NCBI GenBank assembly: GCA_002702965.1
Contig: PADE01000286.1
Coordinates: 8,000 to 14,503, forward strand
From: Planctomycetaceae bacterium
Lineage (GTDB): Bacteria > Planctomycetota > Planctomycetia > Pirellulales > Pirellulaceae
Reading direction: 5' to 3'
Length of the DNA: 6,504 bases
In this document: positions 1 to 6,483 of the stretch, one piece after another
How positions within the stretch are numbered: position 1 is the stretch's first letter
Layout of the letters: each line of letters opens with the position of its first letter
Notes under the pieces: model-generated
What the model was told of the DNA's origin: nothing
Databases searched by the model: none
Seen by the model: only the letters and a program-made list of their open reading frames with translations
Program-made: the position numbers and the translations under genes

Positions 1-764
1 CCCGCCCGCCAAGTGTTGCCGTGATCATCGCTGTAAACGATCATCGCCTTGCTCTCCAACTCCGGCCCTAGCCCAAACGGAATCACCAGTCTCCCTGTGG
101 ATGTCTGAATGCCGGCGCCCGGTCCGGTTTTCTTTCCAATATCGCTCTTCACATCGGTGATTTGCTCGGTGATGTCGAGCGGTGTCGACCACGTGATCCC
201 ATCGTCCGTACTCTTGGTGATGATGGTCCGAATGACGCCGTATCGTTTGCGCGCCTCCCATTCGCGGATCGGGACGTCGCCGTCGGGAAAGAGAGTCGCA
301 AAGCAGTAGATGGTTCCGGTGGCGACATCGGCGACCGGACAGGGATTCACGATGGCGTCCAACGCCTTCCTGGCTTTCACGACCAATTGCAGAGGGCCCC
401 ATGTTTTGCCGCCGTCTTCACTTCGCTTCAGAACGAGGTCCGTCCGCGATCGATCCGACCCGGCCCGCGCCTCGCAAAAGGCGAGCAGCGTCCCCTTTTT
501 CGACAGCACAATGCCCGGTATTCGCATACTGGGCACGTTGTGCTCGTCGACGCGAAAGACGATGGAATGTGTGAGCTCTCCCTTTTTCCACAGCGAAACC
601 CTCCGCGATTGAGCTTCTTTCGCCTGCTGCCTGCCAGCGGGGTTGTGCGGGCCGAGGGGCTCGGCCAGCGAAATGTTTTCCGTCAACAGGGACGCTAATC
701 CGACCGACGCCGAGGCTCGCAAGAAATGTCTGCGCCTCGCTTGGTTGTCATTCGTTGCAGCCAC
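1..764 (-). CDS. Tat-exported GH33-like sialidase, N-terminal part (cut by window edge)
   Basis: Probable exo-alpha-sialidase, which hydrolyses terminal sialic acids from glycans outside the cytoplasm. Read from a GTG at 762-764, the frame is open for 254 codons and runs off the left edge. A GGGGAG ribosome-binding site lies 9 bases upstream of the GTG. Residues 10-16 hold a twin-arginine motif (RRRHFLR) followed by a small-residue hydrophobic stretch, so Tat export is likely. A sialidase RIP motif is at residues 80-82 (SMRIPGIV). Next comes FCEARAGSDRSRTD (95-108), where R99 and D103 sit at the pocket-arginine and acid/base positions of GH33. Three Asp boxes follow: SEDGGKTW (114-121), STDDGITW (184-191) and SDDHGNTW (244-251). 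A GPGAGIQ segment near 213-219 is also typical of the family. The catalytic Tyr/Glu pair and the remaining arginines would lie beyond the edge, so activity cannot be confirmed. Other BNR-fold hydrolases are the alternative. Confidence 0.88.
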   Translation of the reverse strand, partial: MAATNDNQARRRHFLRASASVGLASLLTENISLAEPLGPHNPAGRQQAKEAQSRRVSLWKKGELTHSIVFRVDEHNVPSMRIPGIVLSKKGTLLAFCEARAGSDRSRTDLVLKRSEDGGKTWGPLQLVVKARKALDAIVNPCPVADVATGTIYCFATLFPDGDVPIREWEARKRYGVIRTIITKSTDDGITWSTPLDITEQITDVKSDIGKKTGPGAGIQTSTGRLVIPFGLGPELESKAMIVYSDDHGNTWRA

Positions 765-784
765 GGTGTGATTCTCCCCAAATA

Positions 785-1017
785 CGGTCAAGCGGATATT
801 CGTCGATCAATATCGACGGTCACGCCCCGAATAGCCACCCCGCCTCGCGGTGCGCGCTGGCCGCGCACTGGCTGACTGCTTCGAAGTATTCGGCGACGAG
901 ATTGAACACACCGCCGCCTGGAAAGACGGCACGAGCGTAAAGTAACTCGCAGGCACTCACGCGCGACTGCGATTCGTACTCAAGGACGCCGACCTATCTA
1001 CATAACGTTTTCGATAG
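785..1017 (+). pseudogene. Decayed C-terminal end of a BNR/glycosidase-type secreted protein
   Basis: No start or intact frame exists here, but the plus-strand frame from 850 reads as a protein C-terminus. It gives RALADCFEVFGDEIEHTAAW, then KDGTSVK, a TAA at 943-945, LAGTHARLRFVLKDADLST, a TAA at 1003-1005, RFR, and a TAG at 1015-1017. From memory, planctomycete sialidase-like and glycosidase-like proteins often end in a beta domain of the form DC-GD-V-WK-G-LAGKPVRLRF-LKDADLYSLRF, and this stretch follows that pattern nearly throughout. A second frame just upstream (SGYSSINIDGHAP, about 790-830) may be the preceding strands, which would imply a frameshift as well. Two internal stops and the lack of an N-terminal part make it a remnant. 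The family name is an inference from pattern; the coding character and the stops are seen directly. Confidence 0.5.
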
Positions 1018-1235
1018 CATGTTCGGTCGCCGCACCGCTCAATAGGACACTTCAACCGGCCACGGGACAGCCGCATTGATTCGCGACTCAAGGAGTCTGC
1101 GCAGGGCACCCACCAGCGCCTCGACCGCTACGTTTGGATTGGGCGGCGGAAAACGGATGCAAGCGCTCGTACAGTCGGTTGCGCCAGCGCGTTGTTTTTA
1201 TACGGTCTACGGTACAGCCGCGCTGCGGCCGTTCG
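1018..1235. other. Gene-free spacer left of the tRNA fragment
   Basis: I see no supportable gene in this stretch. It holds a short perfect hairpin, GACTC-AAG-GAGTC, at 1085-1097. It also holds a 7-base inverted repeat, CAGCGCG (1185-1191) with CGCGCTG (1219-1225), separated by 27 bases just before the tRNA fragment. Neither has a following T-run, so neither is a convincing terminator. The second could be a recombinase arm site, but that is speculation. Confidence 0.3.
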
Positions 1236-1270
1236 CGCAGAGGTCGCTGGTTCAAATCCAGTCGCCCCGA
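1236..1270 (+). other. Isolated 3' half of a tRNA, best match tRNA-Pro; candidate attachment site
   Basis: The sequence reads like the end of a tRNA. AGGTC (1241-1245) serves as variable loop. GCTGG-TTCAAAT-CCAGT (1246-1262) forms a T-arm with a canonical TTCAAAT loop and a 5-pair stem including one G-U. CGCCCCG (1263-1269) is an acceptor strand and A1270 the discriminator; CCA is not encoded. The required 5' strand CGGGGCG, beginning with C as in bacterial tRNA-Pro, is absent upstream. The preceding CTGCG/CGCAG stem would enclose an 8-base loop with no proline anticodon, so this is not a functional tRNA. Such 3' fragments are the usual trace of tyrosine-recombinase integration at a tRNA gene. 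If that applies, the intact tRNA-Pro should lie to the left of the window in the same orientation. Confidence 0.6.
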
Positions 1271-1309
1271 TTCATCTTTCCTAACACCCTTGCCGGAACC
1301 GCGCTGTCC

Positions 1310-2392
1310 CTATTGGAGCTTTGCTTCCGCTTTCTCTCGCCACGCGCGGCGAATGGGACGCATGACACCAAATGCCTTGGTCTTTTCGAGCAAATCCAGT
1401 GTCTTCTTGGCGTCACCTAGCTGGGCATACAGGCGTGGAACGCCATAGCTCGTCTCGCTCTTTAGTTTCTTGATACTGCCACGAACAGACGCTACCTGTT
1501 GGTCGCATCGCTTGACGAGCTTGTCGGCCAATTCCCTGGCTGACGCTTCTTTGCCACCGCTGGGATTCTCCCGCCATTTCTGGGCGACCGCATGGCAGCG
1601 CCCCGCAATGTCAAAGGAGTATTTCAAAGCGACTTCCAAGTATGCGTTCAGGAGCTCGTTCGCGTCGGGATGATCAGGGTTTTGGGCGAGAAAAGTCTCG
1701 ATGGACGCCGCCAGAGAATCGATCGCTCTCTTGTTGATGACCTGTCGTCTGACCGCAGCGATCTCAATGGAAAGTGCATGAAAGCGCGTCCGTACGGGGT
1801 CGTCCATCTGATCCGCGTTCTCACGCAGCAGGGTCGTGACTCGGAGGGAGCCAATGCGCTCCAGCTGTTTCAGCTTGTCCAGTAAATTGCTGTAAGCCTT
1901 GGCCGATCCCTGCGCGTCGAGGTAGGCGCGCTCGCAATCATCGAGCGAGGTCTCAATCAGCAGGGACGCCTCAACCATGTCCAGAAATGCCAAGGGCAAA
2001 GTCATGCCCTTCTGCACTCGTTTGGTAAGGCCGTTGGACATATCGGCGACGTCGGTCAGCTCACCCTCTGCATTGAACATGAAGAAGTAGTAGAACTGCC
2101 CAAATCGGATGTCGCAGTTTCCGGGTAGTTCCCGGCCGGAGAGACAAATCGGAACCTTTTGGTGAAGCTGCTTGAGCTCGTCGGAGGGGAGCAACACGGC
2201 CCCCGCATCTTGAATCGCTCATCAGCCGCTTTTGAGGTTGAAATTGTAGAGCACCACCGAGGGCAGTTTCTGGGCCTTGTTCGCCTCTAGGAAACGATTG
2301 ACATTTCCTTCCGCGTAGGGCAGCGGTACCTCCTGGGCGAACGTTGGAACTGCGAGCAAGAAAAGCGGAACGGCCATCGTCGAAAGTTTCAT
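1310..2392 (-). CDS. Secreted thioredoxin-like protein with two tandem in-frame TGA codons (candidate selenoprotein or disrupted gene)
   Basis: The start is ATG 2390-2392, preceded by AAGGA with 8 bases of spacing. Residues 1-19 form a Sec signal peptide (MKLSTMAVPLFLLAVPTFA, then Q). The frame runs to TGA TGA at 2219-2224 (codons 57-58) and then stays open to TAG at 1310-1312, giving 360 residues if both TGAs are decoded. The segment KLPSVVLYNFNLKSG before the TGAs resembles thioredoxin strand 1. The TGAs fall 6 and 7 residues after the Phe, where the first active-site Cys of thioredoxin follows at +5 and the second at +8. FGQFYYFFMFNAEGEL (about 97-112) resembles the central strand pair, though without the usual cis-Pro. 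Two ordinary Cys lie at about 83 and 93. Residues from about 125 on look helical and are not recognised. The right-hand part alone could start at GTG 2195-2197 (295 residues), but it would lack a signal peptide and a well-spaced ribosome site. A nonsense-disrupted gene remains possible. Confidence 0.6.
2186..2224 (-). promoter_or_regulatory. Possible bacterial SECIS-like hairpin just after tandem TGA
   Basis: On the minus strand the second TGA (2219-2221) is followed after 14 bases by GGGGG (2200-2204), a 9-base loop CCGTGTTGC (2191-2199) and TCCCC (2186-2190). This gives four G-C pairs and one G-U. The loop begins about 20 bases after the TGA, within the range at which bacterial SelB-binding hairpins sit, and it contains a GU. 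A further C-G pair with a bulged C would shrink the loop to CGTGTT. Hairpins of this size are common by chance in GC-rich DNA, so this is only supporting evidence. Confidence 0.25.
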
Positions 2393-2519
2393 GCGAGCTT
2401 TCCTTTTTCAGAGCCAAAGAAGGCCGGAATCGCCAAGTTGCTGGTGCACTTCGACGACCTTACAGACTTGGATTCTACTGGACGATTTCGGAGATTGACA
2501 AGCTTTACGCCAACTCGCC
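2393..2519. other. Spacer upstream of the thioredoxin-like gene
   Basis: This short gap presumably holds the promoter of the minus-strand gene beginning at 2392. The ribosome site AAGGA lies at its left end. I see no clear -10/-35 pair, hairpin or RNA gene. Confidence 0.3.
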
Positions 2520-2545
2520 GCTATGAATGGCCTCCGCGACCTAAC

Positions 2546-2564
2546 TCCCGCACCCGGCGTGGGA
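2546..2564. repeat. Near-palindromic repeat CCC-R-CACCCGGCGT-GGG, copy 1
   Basis: TCCCGCACCCGGCGTGGGA differs only at the fifth and last positions from the sequence at 6484-6502. The core CCCRC-ACCCGGC-GTGGG is an imperfect inverted repeat. Two copies about 3.9 kb apart suggest a dispersed intergenic element rather than chance, but two copies are thin evidence. This copy lies inside the tail of the leucine-rich repeat fragment's open frame, after its recognisable homology ends. Confidence 0.45.
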
Positions 2565-2583
2565 TCGAGGAGGAGTGGTGCTC

Positions 2584-2685
2584 GTGCTCGATCTTACAGT
2601 TCGGCAAGGCCTGTTGTAGTTCGGCGACGCCTGCGTCGGTAATTTTGGCATCCGAGACAACAAGCTTCTGCAGGATTGTCAGCCC
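2584..2685 (-). pseudogene. Leucine-rich repeat fragment (RNase-inhibitor-like C-terminal end)
   Basis: Within the open frame 2521-2895, the stretch GLTILQKLVVSDAKITDAGV followed by AELQQALPNCKIEH has the L-x-x-L-x-L spacing and the ITDAG..ELQ.ALPNC signature. These mark the last repeat of RNase-inhibitor-type LRR proteins, which are abundant in planctomycetes. Only one repeat plus the capping ALPNCKI is present, whereas such proteins carry many repeats. It is joined in frame to the recombinase remnant on its N-terminal side (boundary near 2690), and its tail runs into the repeat at 2546-2564 before a TAG at 2521-2523. I read it as a gene stub captured by rearrangement, not a functional protein. 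Confidence 0.55.
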
Positions 2686-2694
2686 TTTGCTGTG

Positions 2695-2998
2695 CCTGCG
2701 GGCCTGGTCCAGGTCGCCCCGCAACATCCGGGCCAGGCTCGTTTCGTGGGGCATATTGAATACCGGTGTCTGCGGGGCCTTTGTGGCGGTATGGGTTTTC
2801 AGTTCGGTCGCCAGTTCCGGCTGAATGTACTGCCGGGCCCCTTTTTTGACTCTTCGTCGATCCCGTTTTGCCGGTGAGATAGCGCGGGTCTGCATCGAGG
2901 TACAAGCAGCCTCGAGTCAGGCTATGCCATTCACTGGACCGCAGCCCGCTTTGAATTGCGACCTGGTACAGCAGCAGTTGCTCACCCTCACACCCGGC
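2695..2998 (-). pseudogene. Tyrosine recombinase (phage-integrase family) core fragment, frameshifted
   Basis: The first frame reads EGEQLLLYQVAIQSGLRSSE, then WHSLTRGCLYLDADPRYLTG and KTGSTKSQ. The homology continues in another frame as KKGARQYIQPELATELKTHT, then ATKAPQTPVFNMPHETS and LARMLRGDLDQARR. Together these match the middle of tyrosine recombinases: the LLY.VA..TGLR..EL.SL segment carries catalytic Arg I, followed by the DAD-P strand, the TK..K turn, and the L..EL..H.A.K....PVF and MLR.DL..AR helices common in planctomycete integrases. The frame change falls at a run of six A and four G (2838-2847), consistent with a one-base indel. The distal HxxR box and the nucleophilic Tyr are missing because LRR sequence replaces them. 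The N-terminal arm and core-binding domains are also absent. It cannot be an active recombinase. Confidence 0.65.
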
Positions 2999-3312
2999 AT
3001 CGCCAGTTCGTCGGCATCCCGCTCGCCATTGGTGTTGACGTCCTCATAAGCCCCTCCCGTCGCCGTGATGAGCCGCGGCACCCACCTCGATGGAATCGCC
3101 CTTTGTGCGGCGGCGAGTTCTTCATCGTTGAACCCTTGCAGCAGACCGCTGTCCGCAATCGGATCTTCGGCGAGGGCAGCCGGCACGGCAACCGCGGCCC
3201 AACGAAGCCCGGTGTACAGCGAGCGTATTGGTCCACCAGCAAGTATCGGCTTTACCGCTGCGGTTAACGTAGTGGGGGAAGCATCGTGTACCATGGCATC
3301 GTGACGCGCCAT
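2917..3312 (-). pseudogene. Open frame with SdrD_B/EF-hand-like loop; probable gene fragment
   Basis: This 131-codon frame starts at ATG 3310-3312 with no recognisable ribosome site, nor does the next ATG (3295-3297) have one. Its middle part reads AEDPIADSGLLQGFNDEELA and then AAQRAIPSRWVPRLITATGG. It then shows AYEDVNTNGERDADE, a calcium-loop pattern DxNxNGxRDxxE, followed by PGVRV. This order, G-x-Y-E-D-x-N-x-N-G-x-R-D-x-x-E then P-G-V-x-V, is that of the SdrD_B domain of large surface proteins. Family proteins are long and secreted; this piece has no clear signal peptide. Past about 2998 the homology switches to the recombinase in another frame, so the last 27 residues or so are probably out-of-frame read-through. 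It is most likely a fragment. The name is an inference from one motif. Confidence 0.35.
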
Positions 3313-3399
3313 GAAGTCGCAGGCGAGATCAGGATGTTGTGGTCATCCAAGAACGCGAAGTTATGGTAATCCCCAGGTCGTACTTGCAAGGAACTAACG

Positions 3400-4605
3400 A
3401 TGGCACAACAAACAACCTCGCGTCGCCAATTCCTGAAGCAATCCACGCTTGCCGCTTCGACGGGAGTTCTCGCCTGGACTCGGAATGTCGAATCGACTGC
3501 CAGCGGCGCTGAAGTCGATCGCTCGATTACCGTCAAGACGCCGCCGCATGTCCGGCAGACCGATGTCTGGTTCGATCCGGCGACGTACACCGCTTTCCCG
3601 CATGTGATCCGACTCGATGGTGACGAGCTGCTGATGGCCTTCCGCCAAGCTCCCAGTCAGGAGCGTGTCCGGCATACGCATCCGCGCAGTGTCATCACGG
3701 TGATACGTTCGTATGACCTGGGTGAGAGTTGGGACATTGAGAATGCGGGCCAGCTTGCCGCGGGGGGCGGGCAGGAGTTCGCGCCGATCTATCTCGGCGA
3801 CGGAGTTGTCGGTGGGCTGTTGGCGATGCACGAAGTCGTCCCGGTCAAGGAAGCCGAGCGAACTTCGATTCCCCATCTGCACAAAATCGAGTACCCGTTT
3901 CGCAACGTCGGCGGCTTCTGGTGTTGGAGCAACAATTCGGGGCTGACTTGGCCGCTGCATCAGAACGTGCTGTTCGGCCCGAAGCTGCAGACCTGTTCGA
4001 CGGCCATCAAACTCGCCGACGGGACACTGTTGGCTCCTTTGTATGGCAACATCGATGACGGACTGGTTGGTGTTTCGTCCAACGTGCTGTACCGGTCCGA
4101 TGACAACGGCAAGGCTTGGTCGGATGCGATCATCATGGCCCGCGGGACGGTGAGCACGCGCGATTACTACGAGCCATGCGTCGTCGAACTGGGGGACGGG
4201 CATCTTCTCGCGATGCATCGCGTCGGTCGCTGCCAGGACGGTCGCCACGGTCTGCTTTGGCAGAACGAGTCGCGCGACGGTGGCAATACCTGGACAAAGC
4301 CCGTCGAAACAAACATCACGTCGGGAGCCTGTCCCCGCGTGTCGAAGCTATCCGATGGCCGCCTGCTGTTGACGTACGGTCGGCGTTACCAACCATTTGG
4401 CCTTTACGCTCGAGTCAGTAGCGACGGAGGCAGGAACTGGAGCGATACGTCCTGGCTCCTGCGAGCCGCACCGAACAGCAACCAAGGCTACAGTTCCTCG
4501 GTCGAGATCGAACCCGGCCGTGTCTTGACCGCGTGTTACGCTCAGAACAAAGCGGGCGTAACCGGGATCACGGGGACGTTTTGGGATGTGCCGGCAACAT
4601 CGTAG
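3400..4605 (+). CDS. Tat-exported BNR-repeat (sialidase-like) protein
   Basis: Complete 401-residue protein, start ATG 3400-3402 with AAGGA 7 bases upstream. SRRQFLKQS at residues 7-15 is a standard twin-arginine signal followed by a hydrophobic stretch to about 26, so it is exported folded. Five Asp boxes mark a six-bladed beta-propeller: SYDLGESW (104-111), SNNSGLTW (177-184), SDDNGKAW (233-240), SRDGGNTW (291-298) and SSDGGRNW (340-347). YYEPCVVELGDGHLLAMHR (256-274), CPRVSKLSDGRLLLTYGRR (311-329) and GYSSSVEI (363-370) are typical inner strands of the BNR/sialidase superfamily. The RIP motif of true GH33 enzymes is not present where expected (FPHVIRLDGDELLMAFRQ, 66-83), so hydrolysis of sialic acid is unproven; the substrate may be another exo-glycan. 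It stands alone on the plus strand, convergent with the next gene. Confidence 0.9.
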   Translation: MAQQTTSRRQFLKQSTLAASTGVLAWTRNVESTASGAEVDRSITVKTPPHVRQTDVWFDPATYTAFPHVIRLDGDELLMAFRQAPSQERVRHTHPRSVITVIRSYDLGESWDIENAGQLAAGGGQEFAPIYLGDGVVGGLLAMHEVVPVKEAERTSIPHLHKIEYPFRNVGGFWCWSNNSGLTWPLHQNVLFGPKLQTCSTAIKLADGTLLAPLYGNIDDGLVGVSSNVLYRSDDNGKAWSDAIIMARGTVSTRDYYEPCVVELGDGHLLAMHRVGRCQDGRHGLLWQNESRDGGNTWTKPVETNITSGACPRVSKLSDGRLLLTYGRRYQPFGLYARVSSDGGRNWSDTSWLLRAAPNSNQGYSSSVEIEPGRVLTACYAQNKAGVTGITGTFWDVPATS

Positions 4606-4723
4606 GTTGGGCAATGCCACCCCTGCTATTGGGCCGGGGGTTCTTAGAACGTGAGTTGCGCCGCTGAGCGGTCGTTTGCTCCGTTCTTTGTCAGAGTACG
4701 GAATGCATCGGAGATCGCGCTGC
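4606..4723. other. Convergent intergenic region with short palindromes
   Basis: This gap lies between two convergent genes. It contains TAGGTTGGGCAATGCCACC (4603-4621, overlapping the stop codon), which looks like a worn copy of a GGGC-AAT-GCCC-type palindrome. It also has GTTCT-T-AGAAC (4640-4650) and CCGC-TGA-GCGG (4661-4671). No T-run follows any of them, so a classical intrinsic terminator is not evident for either gene. Confidence 0.3.
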
Positions 4724-6406
4724 TCAGGGAGCGGAACTTCGCATTGCCGCCAACAGTTGTGAATAATAGGCCCTTGCGCGGGCCAGACGTTCACGAACAC
4801 CCTGCGCACGCAAGGATTGTTTTGACGAGAATTCTTCCTCGATTCCCACAATCGCGTCCAATTGCTTTTCAATCAATGCCGGTCCCTTGGTGGGAGACCA
4901 AGTCGGTCGGTCATCAACGATAATGTAGACAGGAGTCGTGTGAGCGAGGGCTCCGTTCTTGCAGATCGTGTTCGCGGTGATCCAGCCGCTGGTTTCGGCG
5001 TTGATTTCAAAGTCGAGCGTCAGATCGCCTTTCGTCGTCTTGTCCCGCGTTACGCTTTTGACAACACCTTCGCCCGAGATGATCTCCAGCCGGTCGGGCA
5101 GACCAATGGTTTGGTGGCCAGACGCTCGTGCGTGGACCTTCAGCCGATCACCGACTTTAGGTTTGAGCGCGCTCCCCGGAATCTTCGCGTCGACCGTGAA
5201 GAACAAAGCGGGCCCGTTGCTGACGAAGGTGTGTCCCTGCCGCAGGCCATCGAACCAGGCGTCGATGTCTAGCTTCTTCCCTCCGGTGAAGACATACGTG
5301 CGGCACTCACCAATCGTCGAACCCCAGGGAATGTCGCTGCCAGCGGCCGCAGTCAGGCGAAAGCCGAGGTTGAGGTAATCGTAGTAGTCGGGGCGATTGA
5401 TCTTGGCGAACTGCAGCAGCTCGACGAAGTCGAGCGCCTCGGTCGACACGTACCACGGAAAGCCGCGTGGAAGATTGCAACCATTCCAGGAGAAATGGGC
5501 AAAACCGACCAATGCGCCCTTCTGGGCGTGGATCCGATTGAAGGCCAGGTCGTAAAAGTCGTAGGTCGACAAGTCTCTAGCAAGCTTGGTCGTGTTGAGG
5601 CCAATGATATGGCCGAACGTACTGCGCGGCTCTTCTTGGCCCGATACCAAGCAGTAGTTTCCTCGGATCTCACGAAACTCCTTGCCAAAGCCGAGTTGTT
5701 TGAAGTCAGTCCCCTGGTGATGGCCCATCTCAAGGACATTGACAACGTTCAGATCCTCCGCCTCGGCGTAACGGAGCAGAAACTCGCGATGCGATTTCTG
5801 TTGTGTTGGATGGTGCACATGAACGTCGCCGGAGTACCATCCCAGCTTTGCAAGATCGGTCCAGCGTTCCAAGCGAATCGTGTACTCGGCCAACTTGCCT
5901 GACTCGACCGTGAAGTCCTTGTGGATCGGGATAAACTCCATGCCTCGGCTGACCGACAGTCGGTAGTCTCCCGGTTCGAGTTCAACACTGAAACGCGACT
6001 TTGCCTGATGAGCGATCGGCTCGCGCCAATGGGGTACCGATGGCAGGTCTTCGTAGACGTAGCTACGATCCGAATTGTCACCCTTGCCGTTCATCATTCG
6101 GATGGGTCCGATCCAGCCTGGATCCTGCCCGTCATAGGCGATACCTTCGTAGAAGGCCTTGGTCTTGCCGACTTCGCGCATCACGCGTCCGTCGGGAGGC
6201 AGTCGGACGGTATCGTCGTCCCGGCTGCGCAAGCAGATCATCGCTGGCGTCGGTGTGCCGTTGGTTACGTCGAAGATGTCAAAGCTCACGCGAACCTTAG
6301 TGGGTTTGGTTCCGTGTTTCTCTAACCCGGCAACGCTTGTCTCTTCTAGCGGACTCCCACACCCCACCATCCCCATCACCAGCAGACAACCCAGCAGACG
6401 TTTCAT
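4724..6406 (-). CDS. CehA/McbA-family metallohydrolase (PHP-like), predicted lipoprotein
   Basis: Complete 560-residue protein, start ATG 6404-6406 with AAGGGG about 6 bases upstream. Residues 1-16 form a lipoprotein signal (hydrophobic core, then GMVGC with Cys16 as acylation site; Met at -3 is unusual). Residues about 37-185 look like beta-rich domains, ending in a carboxypeptidase-like SVELEPGDYRLSVSRG segment. The metal-binding PHP-like domain follows: GWYSGDVHVHH (189-199, D194, H196, H198, H199), LEMGHH (225-230), SGQEEP (255-260) with H266, AHFSWNG (303-309) and GSDIPW (356-361, D358). HTFVSNGP (392-399) is a hallmark of this family, and a C-terminal beta domain plus a charged helix complete it. 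Known CehA-type members hydrolyse carbamate or ester bonds; the natural substrate here cannot be read from sequence. No operon partner is in the window. Confidence 0.9.
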   Translation of the reverse strand: MKRLLGCLLVMGMVGCGSPLEETSVAGLEKHGTKPTKVRVSFDIFDVTNGTPTPAMICLRSRDDDTVRLPPDGRVMREVGKTKAFYEGIAYDGQDPGWIGPIRMMNGKGDNSDRSYVYEDLPSVPHWREPIAHQAKSRFSVELEPGDYRLSVSRGMEFIPIHKDFTVESGKLAEYTIRLERWTDLAKLGWYSGDVHVHHPTQQKSHREFLLRYAEAEDLNVVNVLEMGHHQGTDFKQLGFGKEFREIRGNYCLVSGQEEPRSTFGHIIGLNTTKLARDLSTYDFYDLAFNRIHAQKGALVGFAHFSWNGCNLPRGFPWYVSTEALDFVELLQFAKINRPDYYDYLNLGFRLTAAAGSDIPWGSTIGECRTYVFTGGKKLDIDAWFDGLRQGHTFVSNGPALFFTVDAKIPGSALKPKVGDRLKVHARASGHQTIGLPDRLEIISGEGVVKSVTRDKTTKGDLTLDFEINAETSGWITANTICKNGALAHTTPVYIIVDDRPTWSPTKGPALIEKQLDAIVGIEEEFSSKQSLRAQGVRERLARARAYYSQLLAAMRSSAP

Positions 6407-6442
6407 GTGCAGCCCCTTCGGTATGCGGTTCCAGTTGCCACT

Positions 6443-6448
6443 AATATA
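6443..6448 (-). promoter_or_regulatory. Possible -10 element upstream of the metallohydrolase gene
   Basis: On the minus strand TATATT lies 36 bases before the ATG at 6406, in an AT-rich patch (CTTTATATTAG) within otherwise GC-rich DNA. The hexamer 17 bases further upstream is CCACAT, a poor -35, so this is a weak call resting on the -10 alone. Confidence 0.3.
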
Positions 6449-6483
6449 AAGCCTGGCGGTGCGCCATGTGGCCGTGACCTCAG

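Noticed and set aside
162..698. Plus-strand open frame of 178 codons opposite the sialidase
   Set aside because: The minus strand carries three Asp boxes and the RIP motif over the same interval, so this is a shadow frame.
1163..1184. D-arm-like sequence (GCGC, a loop with GTCGGTT, GCGC) upstream of the tRNA 3' fragment
   Set aside because: It lies too far from the T-arm for any tRNA class, its loop is too long, and no acceptor strand pairing with CGCCCCG precedes it. Probably chance in GC-rich DNA.
2838..2847. A6G4 run as a programmed frameshift site in the recombinase
   Set aside because: The shift needed is +1 (or -2), not the -1 shift made on A-AAA-AAG slippery sites, and the protein lacks its catalytic C-terminus anyway. 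A simple indel explains it better.
3268..3369. Short plus-strand frame (ending MLWSSKNAKLW) just before the BNR gene
   Set aside because: No ribosome site and no recognisable family, and it is only about 30 codons long. It could not be distinguished from chance.
3394..4248. Long minus-strand open frame opposite the BNR protein
   Set aside because: It is the antisense shadow of a gene with strong family motifs. It is rich in Arg and His with no recognisable domain and no ribosome site.
4661..4671. CCGC-TGA-GCGG as a bidirectional terminator
   Set aside because: Only four stem pairs and no flanking T-run or A-run, so it is too weak to call as a terminator.
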